Origin: an uncultured Eubacteriales bacterium
Lineage (GTDB): Bacteria > Bacillota > Clostridia > Christensenellales > CAG-138
Length of the DNA: 34,403 nucleotides
Assembly: GCA_900544965.1 (NCBI GenBank)
Contig: UQXE01000022.1
Location: 1-34,403 of the forward strand
Reading direction: 5' to 3'
Under the pieces are notes generated by a model, which worked only from the letters and a program-made list of their open reading frames with translations, was not told the DNA's origin and did no database searches. Shown here one piece after another: positions 24,143 to 32,033 of this stretch (the stretch's first letter is position 1; each line of letters starts with the position of its first letter). Made by a program: the position numbers and the translations under genes.

Positions 24143-24709
24143 TTAGTTAAGACCGTGACTGCATGCGGCACACTTTTCTTGGTTTATGATATCAATATGA
24201 CAAGCTCTCATCGTTTTGAGCGCTGCCTCATGTCCTTCCCTGCTTGAACCCGCACACGCCGCCGGATCAACTATAATTTGATTTTCCGGATAGTACGCTT
24301 TTAGAAGCAGCGCATTCGATACCACACATATGTCCGTACACAGCCCGCACAACTCAATCGCCGTTTCGCAGCCTAAAAGAGGTTTGATCAATTCGGGCAG
24401 CTCGGTACATGCAAACGAACCCTTCTCGACAACTATCATGTCAGGTGTGAGCTCCGCATCAATATCCTTATTTAAGGCATGACCTTGGGTGCCCTTGATG
24501 CAATGTTCAACAGGTAGCTTGCACCCCTCAGGTGTAGTCAAATAATCGCTGCTATGCGTATCCATAGTCAAAACAATTATATCGTTATCCTTCTTGGCAG
24601 TTTTCAGCTTGTCCAGCACTATTGGCACGATTGATAACGCCTCTTTGGAACCTAAAGCGCCATCAATAAAATCATTTTGCATATCGACTACGATCAAAAT
24701 ATTTTTCAT
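24143..24709 (-). CDS. Isochorismatase-family hydrolase, probable nicotinamidase
   Basis: Cysteine hydrolase of 188 residues. The catalytic aspartate is in ILIVVDMQNDFIDGALG at the N-terminus, the lysine in VVEKGSF, and the nucleophilic cysteine in ELCGLCTDICVVSNALL. Metal-binding residues near DTHSSDY and PVEHCIKGTQGH resemble nicotinamidases such as PncA, which convert nicotinamide to nicotinate for NAD salvage. It follows the PIG-V-like gene by 21 bases on the same strand, with AGGATGG as its ribosome binding site. Nicotinate feeds NAD and also CobT's substrate, but the genes are not linked closely enough to claim a joint role. Confidence 0.88.
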   Translation of the reverse strand: MKNILIVVDMQNDFIDGALGSKEALSIVPIVLDKLKTAKKDNDIIVLTMDTHSSDYLTTPEGCKLPVEHCIKGTQGHALNKDIDAELTPDMIVVEKGSFACTELPELIKPLLGCETAIELCGLCTDICVVSNALLLKAYYPENQIIVDPAACAGSSREGHEAALKTMRACHIDIINQEKCAACSHGLN

Positions 24710-24730
24710 CTAAACCATCCTTTAATCCAT

Positions 24731-26107
24731 CTAATATACCGGCCAACCGAGAACATTTGCGGACATAAACAATATAAACCCTATTATGCACACAACGGTC
24801 GCTATTATATCATATCTCCTCTTACCGCCGGTAAGCGCTGAAAGCGCTATAGCTACAGGAAACGCCGCGGTCAGATACCGTGGTGCGCTCAAAAGCCATG
24901 TCGGCCCCACCGCCATAATGAAGTACGCGATGAAATACCCAGTATACGACGACCGCATCCTGCGCGCCGCCGCTATCATTACCGCGAGGGTTCCAAAGAT
25001 GTAAACAAGGCCTGGGAACCATAAACCCCATGCGGTTTTCAATTCCATGTCATTGAGCGCCCTAAGGAAATAAGAGGTTTCATATGATACCGTATTGAAA
25101 AACAATCCCATCCTCTGATGCCAGTGATCCCATTGATATTCCATAAACTGCAGGGGATTTCCCGTTACCAAATAATTAATAAGAACATATGCGCCTAGCC
25201 CCAGCGGGATTATCAACAAACCGCCAAGGCGGGCCGCAATGGACCTAAGCTTTTTCCCCGAACCCTCTCTGTACATTCGTATAACATCGCGAATGGCTTC
25301 TATCCCCATTGGCACTATCATCATGATGCCGATTGAGCGCGTGAACGCGGCTAACGCGCCTATTAGTCCTGCCCAAAGGTATTTCTTTTTTCGGATCAGC
25401 AGCATGCAGCTGACGGTTAAAAGCAAAAACAGGCTCTCGGTCATCGGAGATGTAAAGAAGAACGCTGCTGGCAAGATAAACATATAGCGCACTGCCCGCA
25501 ACGCGTCGCGCCTGCTCATGTCAAGCGCCGCAAGCTCATACAATACAATCGCCGCTCCTATTGAGCATGTAAAGGACGTAAGCATCGCCGCCGCAAAATA
25601 ATCGCCAACGACCAGCTGAAAAACCTTCAGCACCATTGGATAGAATGGGAAAAACACAATGTGGAACCGCGGGTCGCCTTCGGTTACATACCAGTTCTTT
25701 GCTATGCCTAAATAGCTTGGCGAATCGCTTCTAAGCCAAAGCGTCTGCATCCGCTCAAAAATCCCGCCGTCATATCCATTTGCAATCAGATCCACCATAT
25801 ATGCAAGTACAAATATAAGGATTCGGCTTGCGACCATCCATATTATTATCTTTCCCCATGGGTGACGGGACCAGAACCGTCCTTGCCTTCCCATATCCAT
25901 TATCTGCGGCTCGGCGTCGCTATTAAACCAGTCCTTTAGAAGCATATATACAAATAGGACCAACAGCGCTCCAAAAGCAAATACTGAAATCGCAGCCACA
26001 ACCGCCGATGGTACGGATATTTTATTTTGATCAAGAAGCCATATTACAAAAATGGCGCTCAGGATTGCAAGCAGTACGCTGGAAATGATGTAAAACGCTT
26101 TTTTCAT
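24731..26107 (-). CDS. PIG-V/Gpi18-like membrane mannosyltransferase
   Basis: Polytopic membrane protein of 458 residues with about ten hydrophobic segments. The family region is LWLRSDSPSYLGIAKNWYV then IVFFPFYPMVLKVFQL near residues 120-165; the acidic residue after the first segment and FFPFYP are hallmarks of the PIG-V/GT-C fold. Bacterial members transfer mannose or another hexose from a polyprenyl-phosphate sugar to a surface glycan or protein, but the acceptor is unknown here. The ribosome binding site is weak. A 12-bp hairpin lies just upstream of the start, so expression may depend on read-through from the flotillin cluster. Confidence 0.8.
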   Translation of the reverse strand: MKKAFYIISSVLLAILSAIFVIWLLDQNKISVPSAVVAAISVFAFGALLVLFVYMLLKDWFNSDAEPQIMDMGRQGRFWSRHPWGKIIIWMVASRILIFVLAYMVDLIANGYDGGIFERMQTLWLRSDSPSYLGIAKNWYVTEGDPRFHIVFFPFYPMVLKVFQLVVGDYFAAAMLTSFTCSIGAAIVLYELAALDMSRRDALRAVRYMFILPAAFFFTSPMTESLFLLLTVSCMLLIRKKKYLWAGLIGALAAFTRSIGIMMIVPMGIEAIRDVIRMYREGSGKKLRSIAARLGGLLIIPLGLGAYVLINYLVTGNPLQFMEYQWDHWHQRMGLFFNTVSYETSYFLRALNDMELKTAWGLWFPGLVYIFGTLAVMIAAARRMRSSYTGYFIAYFIMAVGPTWLLSAPRYLTAAFPVAIALSALTGGKRRYDIIATVVCIIGFILFMSANVLGWPVY

Positions 26108-26121
26108 AGATAGTCATCTCG

Positions 26122-26149
26122 GGTCAGCGCCGCTCAAGCGGCGCTGACC
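26122..26149 (-). other. 12-bp perfect hairpin before the mannosyltransferase gene
   Basis: GGTCAGCGCCGC pairs exactly with GCGGCGCTGACC around a four-base loop. It follows the preceding gene's stop by 19 bases but has no U-tract, and ends 14 bases before the next ATG. It may be an attenuator or processing site. Confidence 0.65.
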
Positions 26150-26168
26150 TCTTACCCTTAGTTTAGTT

Positions 26169-26723
26169 TTACCTGCGCAAAGCCTTTGGCTTAGCCAGGA
26201 TTTCAGAACAGATTATACCATAAACGATAGCCGCTTTACTATCAAAACGCGGCAATTCAGTCCCTATCTGTCCTACAACTATCACATTGTTCTCTGAAGC
26301 CCTAGCTTCGCCGCAATCCTCTATCCCCGTCATGCTGGTTTCCATATGGGCGTGCCCTGATTTCACGGATGGTTCTACAACATGTCCCGGCTTATTGACA
26401 GACGATGTCTTTATGGTTCTATAGATAGTATTGGGCGCGCCTTCAGGCTTCTTATCATAAACCAAATCCGGTTTTGTGTTGCGGATGGTGGATTCGCCGC
26501 TGCTCTGCGATACCCTAGGCTTTAATGACGGCGCAACATTCGGGGTTGGAACGCCGCGCTGTTGAACTTCCTGATTCTCGCGTTTTTCAGCATCCACCTC
26601 ATTTATGGCTTTCCTTCGGCGCTCCGCCTCGCGCCTTTCAAACTCCGCCTGCTTCTTTTTCTCTGAATTTGACGCTGAGGACAAAACAAACACTATTATA
26701 ATTATTATGATCACGAACGGCAT
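26169..26723 (-). CDS. Membrane-anchored protein of unknown function, charged helix plus disordered region
   Basis: I do not recognise this 184-residue protein. Residues 1-16 are a hydrophobic anchor rich in Ile (PFVIIIIIIVFVLSS). Residues 20-55 are highly charged and probably coiled coil (KKKQAEFERREAERRRKA). A Pro/Ser/Thr/Lys-rich, probably disordered stretch runs to about residue 135. The last 45 residues (NVIVVGQIG...AAIVYGIICSEILAKPKALR) look folded. AAAGGAGG lies seven bases before the ATG. It follows floA in the same direction, with a hairpin between. Its anchor and charged helix suggest a membrane-domain partner of flotillin, an inference from position. Confidence 0.75.
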   Translation of the reverse strand: MPFVIIIIIIVFVLSSASNSEKKKQAEFERREAERRRKAINEVDAEKRENQEVQQRGVPTPNVAPSLKPRVSQSSGESTIRNTKPDLVYDKKPEGAPNTIYRTIKTSSVNKPGHVVEPSVKSGHAHMETSMTGIEDCGEARASENNVIVVGQIGTELPRFDSKAAIVYGIICSEILAKPKALRR

Positions 26724-26762
26724 CGAAACGCCTCCTTTCCGCCCTTAATGGGGTTAGGAGCG

Positions 26763-26797
26763 CCGGACTCAATGGGTAAACTCCCATAAGAGTCCGG
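26763..26797 (-). other. Two-tier hairpin after floA
   Basis: An outer 8-bp stem CCGGACTC/GAGTCCGG encloses an inner ATGGG/CCCAT stem. It starts 15 bases after the floA stop. Without a following U-tract it may partly reduce expression of the downstream gene. Confidence 0.6.
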
Positions 26798-26811
26798 ACG
26801 ATCCGTAACTA

Positions 26812-27819
26812 TCACTCTTTATTCGGCTTGGCAGTTGTCCCGATAGACTCGCGCATCTGCGTATCCGCCATTACATTTCTCATGTTATAATAGTCCATTA
26901 CGCCAAGTTTGCCGCCCCTGAACGCCTCCGCGATAGCCTTAGGCACCTCAGCCTCCGCTTCGATAACCTTGGCATGCATGCCCTGTACCTCGGCCTTGTT
27001 CTCCTGCTCCTGGGCTACAGCCATTGCGCGGCGTTCCTCAGCCTTTGCCTGCGCTATACGCTTATCAGCCTCAGCCTGATCTATCTGCAGCTGTGCCCCC
27101 ACGTTTCTTCCTACGTCAACGTCCGCAATATCAATCGAGAGGATTTCAAACGCCGTACCCGAGTCCAGACCTTTGCCCAATACGGTTCTTGATATGCTGT
27201 CAGGATTCTCAAGAACGTCCTTGTGGCTTAACGATGAACCTACGGTGGTTACTATGCCCTCGCCTACGCGGGCGATTATGGTTTCCTCGCCTGCGCCGCC
27301 AACGAGCCTGTCAATGTTTGCGCGTACTGTAACCTTCGCCTTTGCGCGAAGCTCAATGCCGTCCTTGGATATCGCGGCTATGATGGGCGTTTCTATAACC
27401 TTTGGGTTTACGCTCATCTGCACTGCGTTGAGCACGTCGCGGCCCGCAAGATCTATTGCGCAGCAACGCTCAAAATCCAGCGGTATTCCTGCCCTTTGAG
27501 CAGCTATCAGCGCGTTTACAACACGGTCAACGTTGCCTCCGGCAAGATAGTGGGCCTCAAGATTGTTTATGGAAAGCTTAAGGCCGGCTTTTGTCGCCTT
27601 AATCATCGGATCCACTATACGCTTGGGGACAACCTTCCTGATACGCATTCCAATAAGCTGGAATATTCCTACGTTTACGCCAGATGCAGCGGCTGATATC
27701 CATAGTCCAATCGGTACAAAGGACAAGAATATGACTAAAAATAGAAGTACTGCAACAATAATGATAATTAAAGAAACAGGGTCTATCGCCGCCGTCAATA
27801 AGTGCGAAAGAATGTTCAT
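26812..27819 (-). CDS. floA: FloA, flotillin-like membrane scaffold protein
   Basis: FloA organises functional membrane microdomains. The protein has an N-terminal hydrophobic hairpin to about residue 50, a PHB/SPFH-like domain (GIPLDFERCCAIDLAGRDV, KVIETPIIAAISKDGIELRA), then the Glu/Ala-rich coiled coil QIDQAEADKRIAQAKAEERR and EVPKAIAEAFRGGKLGVMDYY. The 335 residues match the bacterial FloA family closely. It follows an NfeD-type gene, as in B. subtilis yqeZ-yqfA, but here a zinc-ribbon gene is inserted between. The ribosome binding site is GGAG eleven bases upstream. Confidence 0.96.
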   Translation of the reverse strand: MNILSHLLTAAIDPVSLIIIIVAVLLFLVIFLSFVPIGLWISAAASGVNVGIFQLIGMRIRKVVPKRIVDPMIKATKAGLKLSINNLEAHYLAGGNVDRVVNALIAAQRAGIPLDFERCCAIDLAGRDVLNAVQMSVNPKVIETPIIAAISKDGIELRAKAKVTVRANIDRLVGGAGEETIIARVGEGIVTTVGSSLSHKDVLENPDSISRTVLGKGLDSGTAFEILSIDIADVDVGRNVGAQLQIDQAEADKRIAQAKAEERRAMAVAQEQENKAEVQGMHAKVIEAEAEVPKAIAEAFRGGKLGVMDYYNMRNVMADTQMRESIGTTAKPNKE

Positions 27820-27902
27820 CGTGTGTTTTTCTCCTCTCGTTATTAAGATCTATATAATGCATCCGGACAACTCCGGTACATATCGCTGTTTGCAATTCCA
27901 AT

Positions 27903-28136
27903 TCAAATGAACGACCGAATTAAAAAATATACTAAGTATATAAAGCCGATTAATGCTGGAACACCGACAACCAGAAGTATCCACGATTTAATTTTCTGTT
28001 TTCTCAGTTCCTCGGCGTTAACTGCCTGATTATCCAAATCAACGCTGTCGTCAGCATCAGGAAGCTCAATACCGCACTTGGGACAAACCGCGTTGGATTC
28101 GGAATAAAACGTGCCGCACTGTTTACACCGCTTCAT
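27903..28136 (-). CDS. Zinc-ribbon membrane protein
   Basis: A 77-residue protein with four cysteines in two CxxC pairs (C4, C7, C18, C21) in MKRCKQCGTFYSESN and VCPKCG, a zinc ribbon. A short acidic linker follows, then one membrane segment near residues 51-73 (SWILLVVGVPALIGFIYLVY). The start overlaps the NfeD stop by one base (TGATG), so translation is coupled. The ribbon would face the cytoplasm if the N-terminus is inside. No function is known. Zinc-ribbon plus one membrane segment is common in Firmicutes. Confidence 0.82.
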   Translation of the reverse strand: MKRCKQCGTFYSESNAVCPKCGIELPDADDSVDLDNQAVNAEELRKQKIKSWILLVVGVPALIGFIYLVYFLIRSFI

Positions 28137-28726
28137 CAGGCCTGTTCCTTCCCCGTTCCATCTTCCCCAGTCGTCTCATTCTCGTGAAATTTATCCTCTT
28201 CTTTACTATTATACTCGTCTTGAGATATCTCCCTTACTAAAACTCTGAGATTCTCAATGCTTTCAATCCTTATATATGATCCTTTGGAAATAAACTCGCC
28301 AGACGTTACCACATCAAGCCGCTTTCCTCCAAAATCCGCATTCCCCGAAGGGCGAAGCGGCGTCAGGCAAACTCCCTTGCGTCCGATAAGCTCCTGCATG
28401 CCCTTTTCTCCAAGGTCATTGGACTCGTAATCAATATTATCCCTCAAAACAATCGGCGACCGCGCCAAATTTCCCCTGCCGATTGACCTGAATACAATTA
28501 CCGCGGCAAGTCCCACCAGTAAAATAATGATCAAAAGGGTAATCAGCGCATGGGTAAACGTACTTGCGCTCAGTACAATAGACGCTATCAGTGTAATGAT
28601 TCCAAGAGCGCCAAACAATCCAAAGCCAGGCATGAACATCTCGGCTATCAGCAGGGCTAACCCAACTACGAGACATATTACAGCCGCCACGCTCCAGCCA
28701 GACAAGTATGCAAGTATAGCTTCCAT
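28136..28726 (-). CDS. NfeD-like membrane protein (short form)
   Basis: NfeD proteins accompany flotillins and probably modulate them. The N-terminal half has hydrophobic segments with the family region GLALLIAEMFMPGFGLFGALG. The C-terminal part forms the OB-fold domain (GRKGVCLTPLRPSG, KRLDVVTSGEFISKGSYIRI). The 196 residues are the short class without the ClpP-like protease domain. GGGAG lies eight bases before the ATG. It starts 39 bases after the sigma-like gene and leads directly into the zinc-ribbon gene. Confidence 0.92.
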   Translation of the reverse strand: MEAILAYLSGWSVAAVICLVVGLALLIAEMFMPGFGLFGALGIITLIASIVLSASTFTHALITLLIIILLVGLAAVIVFRSIGRGNLARSPIVLRDNIDYESNDLGEKGMQELIGRKGVCLTPLRPSGNADFGGKRLDVVTSGEFISKGSYIRIESIENLRVLVREISQDEYNSKEEDKFHENETTGEDGTGKEQA

Positions 28727-28765
28727 CTTTCATTCTCCCTTCAAAACACGATTAGGCTATAGCCG

Positions 28766-29353
28766 CTAAAACAGATTGAATATATTTTCATTAAACCAAT
28801 CCGCAAACCCCATATCCCAATCCGGCAGTATTCCACGTTTCATCAGCATGACAAGCAGCACCCATATAGCGGCAAGGGTAAGCGCAGCCAGTATAACTAT
28901 TACAGCAGTATCCATAAATCCTCGCAGGCGGCTGTGTTTCTTTTCGCCGTCGGTCTCGGACTCCGTCTCCTGCACGTCGGGTTCCGCCTTCACCTGACCC
29001 GTCTCCACTGCCTTTTCTTTAACGTCGCTTTGACACTCTCCCCCATCCTTTGCAATATCGGACGCATCCTTACGCCCTGCTGAAATCTCAGCTTCGTTTA
29101 CCTTTTCAAGCACACGCCTGGATTCTTCCTGGGTCAGATAAGCCACCCATTCGTCCAGATTCTCAGGGCACGCGCTTTGTTCCGCCCGTGTTTTAACCTC
29201 TTTAAATACCGACTGCACCACCTCCATGGCCTTCCCACGGTCTCCAAGCATCGAGTAGGCACGGTTAAAAACCGCCTTTGCATTGGCGGCGAGATAATCT
29301 CTTAAAGCGGTCTTGTCTCCTCCGTTAATCTGGCAAGCTCTGCCCTCGTTCAT
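28766..29353 (-). CDS. Membrane protein with sigma-70 region-2-like N-terminus
   Basis: Residues 18-82 resemble ECF sigma factor region 2: ANAKAVFNRAYSMLGDRGKAMEVVQSVFKEVKTRA, with the RAYSxLGDRxxAxxxVQ pattern. No region 4 helix-turn-helix follows. Instead there is an acidic linker (residues 90-140) and one membrane segment near 149-171, ending in an acidic tail DWFNENIFNLF. This could be a membrane-tethered decoy or anti-sigma-like protein, or a repurposed helical domain. It heads the NfeD-FloA cluster with its own promoter, and GGAGG lies seven bases before the ATG. I know no characterised homologue; the function is open. Confidence 0.68.
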   Translation of the reverse strand: MNEGRACQINGGDKTALRDYLAANAKAVFNRAYSMLGDRGKAMEVVQSVFKEVKTRAEQSACPENLDEWVAYLTQEESRRVLEKVNEAEISAGRKDASDIAKDGGECQSDVKEKAVETGQVKAEPDVQETESETDGEKKHSRLRGFMDTAVIVILAALTLAAIWVLLVMLMKRGILPDWDMGFADWFNENIFNLF

Positions 29354-29399
29354 GGGTTTCCCTCCAATACGTTAGGTAAGCGGGCTTTCGTTCCCTTTT

Positions 29400-29428
29400 A
29401 TTATACAGCACCATTTTATCAAATTCAA
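29400..29428 (-). promoter_or_regulatory. Promoter of the sigma-like/NfeD/FloA cluster
   Basis: Minus-strand TTGAAT, 17-base spacer, TATAAT. Transcription would begin near 29393, giving a leader of about 40 nt before the ATG at 29353. Confidence 0.7.
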
Positions 29429-29464
29429 TTCATTTACATTTAAAGTCAGACATAATAATGTTGT

Positions 29465-30487
29465 ATGAAATGGAGATTGGACATCAAAAGGCTTATTTTA
29501 ATAGTCGTAATCATAAGCGTCGTTGTTTTGATAGCGCGCGGCTGTTTCTACGCTTCGGACGCCGACAGTGAGGACGGCTATGAGCCCCGCTTAATTTTGG
29601 ACAAGGGTAACCCAGCAAGCAAGCCACGCTATATTAAGGTATACAAGCATCAAAGCGGCAAGGTTGAAGAGATGGAGCTTGAGGAATACATCACCGGTGT
29701 TGTTGCGGCGGAAATGCCGGCTTCCTTTGAACCTGAGGCGCTAAGGGCACAGGCTGTGGCGGCGCGAACCTTTGCCGCGCGGCGGATGAGCATATTCGAC
29801 GGTACTCCCTGCAGCTCGGAAGCCGAGGTATGCACTGACAGCAACTGCTGTCAGGCCTGGACTTCTGACGAAAATATGCGCGCAAACTGGGGAAATAACT
29901 ACAGTAAATACTTTCAGAAGATAACGGAAGCCGTAATGGGCTGCGCGGGAGAAGTCGCCATATATGACGGAAAGCCCATAGAAGCACTGTACCACTCTAC
30001 GTCGGGAGGAGCTACCGAGGATTCTCAAAACGTATTTTCCCAAGCTAAGCCCTATCTCGTCGGGGTATCAAGCCCTGGCGAGGATAACGCATCCAGGTTT
30101 GCCGCTACTGTCGAGTTCTCAAACAGCAATTTTGCTAAAAAGGTAAATTCGGCTTATCCAAAGGCCGGACTAAAAGCAGGCAAGCTCAAGTCTCAGGTTG
30201 AGGTGGTGAGCAGATACGAAAGCGGGAGGGTTGAGTCCGTTCGCCTTGGCAACGTAAGAATATCCGGTAAGGAAATGCGCTCGATATTTTCTTTGTACAG
30301 CGCTAATTTCACATTTAGCTTTACAGACGATAATGTCGTAATAAAGACAAAAGGGTTTGGTCATGGCGTAGGCATGAGCCAGCACGGCGCAAACGCCATG
30401 GCTAAAAACGGTTCGGATCACATTGAGATTCTTGAGCATTACTATACGGGGATAGACGTCGTAAAAATTGATAGCTTGATAAAGTAA
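29465..30487 (+). CDS. spoIID: SpoIID-family peptidoglycan lytic transglycosylase
   Basis: SpoIID cleaves glycan strands with SpoIIP during engulfment of the forespore. The protein has an N-terminal membrane anchor (residues 8-28), then the active-site region YITGVVAAEMPASFEPEALRAQAVAARTFAA (positions about 76-106, with the catalytic Glu in AAEMP), HSTSGGATEDSQNVF and the C-terminal KGFGHGVGMSQHGANAMAK. The 340 residues equal B. subtilis SpoIID. A CATAATAAT box lies 6-14 bases before the ATG and there is no visible ribosome binding site, so the transcript may be leaderless or nearly so. A loose sigma-E -35 (TTCATTT) lies 14 bases further up. It could also be a SpoIID paralogue. Confidence 0.9.
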   Translation: MKWRLDIKRLILIVVIISVVVLIARGCFYASDADSEDGYEPRLILDKGNPASKPRYIKVYKHQSGKVEEMELEEYITGVVAAEMPASFEPEALRAQAVAARTFAARRMSIFDGTPCSSEAEVCTDSNCCQAWTSDENMRANWGNNYSKYFQKITEAVMGCAGEVAIYDGKPIEALYHSTSGGATEDSQNVFSQAKPYLVGVSSPGEDNASRFAATVEFSNSNFAKKVNSAYPKAGLKAGKLKSQVEVVSRYESGRVESVRLGNVRISGKEMRSIFSLYSANFTFSFTDDNVVIKTKGFGHGVGMSQHGANAMAKNGSDHIEILEHYYTGIDVVKIDSLIK

Positions 30488-30541
30488 AACACATCAATTC
30501 GACTGCGCGTCAATCGCGAGTATAAAAATATGTTCCATATA

Positions 30542-30550
30542 TGCTATAAT
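30542..30550 (+). promoter_or_regulatory. Extended -10 promoter of the YccF gene
   Basis: TGCTATAAT lies 24 bases before the ATG. The expected start is near 30557, just before the GGAGG site. Confidence 0.6.
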
Positions 30551-30573
30551 GAAACTATAGCGGAGGGCATAAT

Positions 30574-30936
30574 ATGCGTTTTATCGGCAATCTCATATGG
30601 TTTGTTTTTGGCGGTCTTATATTAGGTCTGAGCTGGGCGGCGATAGGGCTTGTGTGGTGTATCACCATAGTTGGCATCCCAGTTGGCGTTCAGTGCTTTA
30701 AGCTTGCCAAAATAGCCTTTTTCCCATTCGGCAAGGACATAAAGTACGGCGGGGGCGTAGTATCCGTTCTATTAAACATACTATGGCTGATCTTTGGCGG
30801 CATTGCGCTGGCAATCGAATCGCTTACCCTTGGCGTAATCTTTTGCGTAACCATAGTGGGGATTCCGTTTGGATTGCAGTTTTTCAAGTTGGCGAAAATT
30901 GCCCTTATGCCGTTTGGAGCAAAGATTGCCGGCTGA
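30574..30936 (+). CDS. YccF-domain membrane protein
   Basis: A 120-residue membrane protein made of two similar halves. Each holds the YccF pattern: WCITIVGIPVGVQCFKLAKIAFFPFGKDI, then FCVTIVGIPFGLQFFKLAKIALMPFGAKI (each about 29 residues, quoted in part). Conserved Gly-Ile-Pro and Phe-Lys-Leu-Ala-Lys blocks recur about 60 residues apart, indicating an internal duplication. Function is unknown; the family is widespread in bacteria. GGAGG lies seven bases before the ATG and an extended -10 promoter sits upstream. Its end is 7 bases from the convergent aldolase gene. Confidence 0.9.
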   Translation: MRFIGNLIWFVFGGLILGLSWAAIGLVWCITIVGIPVGVQCFKLAKIAFFPFGKDIKYGGGVVSVLLNILWLIFGGIALAIESLTLGVIFCVTIVGIPFGLQFFKLAKIALMPFGAKIAG

Positions 30937-30943
30937 ACAATAC

Positions 30944-31603
30944 CTAACCAAGATCATCCGTATGTGTGTTATTAAGGGCGTTAAAAAATTTAACGCAATT
31001 CATCGTAATATCATTATAACGGCGCTGTTGTACCAGTCCAGGGCTGCATAGCCCTGAGCTTATTCCGAAGGCTTTTGCGCCGGACGCTTTAAACAGCGCT
31101 ATATTTGTAGGCGTAATTCCCCCGACCGCCGAAAGAGGGATATGCGGCATCGGCCCTCTCAGCGCGTCAAAGTACTTGGGACCCATAGTTCCCGCTGGGA
31201 AAAGCTTGACCATATCGGCGCCGCACCCGTACGCATGCGCTACCTCTGTTGGCGTAAGCGCCCCAGGCATGCTAAACAATCCCAACTCCTTGGTGTATGC
31301 GATTACGTCCGCATCAGTGTTTGGTGAAACAGCGAACTTGGCTCCGGCGTCATGCGCAAGCTTTGCCTGGCGCCTTGTCATCACCGTTCCGGCTCCGACA
31401 ACAATTCTGTCTCCAAATTTGGACATAAGCGACTCTATAGCCAGCGCCGTTTCAAAACCGTCGCCCCTCTGGTCGAACGTAACCTCAATAGCACCGATTC
31501 CTCCGTCGATCAGCGCGCTGGCAACTTCCATCAACCTTTCATTCGATACCGCGCGCAGTATTGCGAATATGTTCGCGTTTTCCAGCTTTTTAAGCAAATT
31601 CAT
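30944..31603 (-). CDS. KDPG/KHG aldolase
   Basis: Class I aldolase that splits 2-keto-3-deoxy-6-phosphogluconate (or 4-hydroxy-2-oxoglutarate) into pyruvate and an aldehyde. The Schiff-base lysine is in MVKLFPAGTMGPKYFDAL; the other catalytic region is GAIEVTFDQ with its glutamate, and VVGAGTVMTRRQA and FAVSPNTD complete the barrel. The start is the ATG at 31603, eight bases after GGGAGG; a GTG three codons upstream overlaps that site. The 219 residues fit the family. No kinase or dehydratase lies beside it, so its pathway, Entner-Doudoroff or hexuronate, is not shown. Confidence 0.92.
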   Translation of the reverse strand: MNLLKKLENANIFAILRAVSNERLMEVASALIDGGIGAIEVTFDQRGDGFETALAIESLMSKFGDRIVVGAGTVMTRRQAKLAHDAGAKFAVSPNTDADVIAYTKELGLFSMPGALTPTEVAHAYGCGADMVKLFPAGTMGPKYFDALRGPMPHIPLSAVGGITPTNIALFKASGAKAFGISSGLCSPGLVQQRRYNDITMNCVKFFNALNNTHTDDLG

Positions 31604-31612
31604 ATCAACCAC

Positions 31613-32033
31613 CTCCCGCCTATTTTAATCCTGTTTTTTTATTTTGGCAATCGAATTAAACTAGGCGCCTGAACTGTTATTAATCTATATTAAACGTCGT
31701 AATATATTTATCTGTTGGGCTTGATGATCGCCGTAAATTCATGCATAATTTTTATAATGTATATATTTGGCGGTTAACAAATATTTATAAAGCTTTCCAT
31801 CGGCTCTATGTTGTTTTATAATATGCTGGTGGGTAAATCCATACGCAATACGCCGCCGATTATGCGCGCTGCCGGCAACATATAGAAATCAACCATTTGT
31901 ATGCATCAGCTTGAAAGCATTGAGTTATCATACGATGAGTATTTCTTGATCAACGCGAGACTTTAGAAATTGCCGGCGGAAAAGAAAAGCTATTTATCAA
32001 TATAATAGCTGTATATGACACAAGGAGGAATTC
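31613..32033. other. 421-bp region upstream of guaA without a gene
   Basis: I see no purine riboswitch: none of its conserved loop sequences appear. A weak plus-strand promoter (TTTCCA, 17 bases, TATAAT at 31817-31822) would give a leader of about 205 nt. A second TATAAT at 32001-32006 lies 28 bases before the guaA ATG but has a poor -35. Two copies of TGCCGGC, 101 bases apart, can pair. No open frame on either strand is convincing. Confidence 0.5.

Noticed and set aside
24143..24709. Nicotinamidase as part of the B12 lower-ligand pathway with CobT
   Set aside because: Nicotinate is chemically linked to CobT's substrate, but the genes are 5 kb apart in separate units, so there is no positional support.
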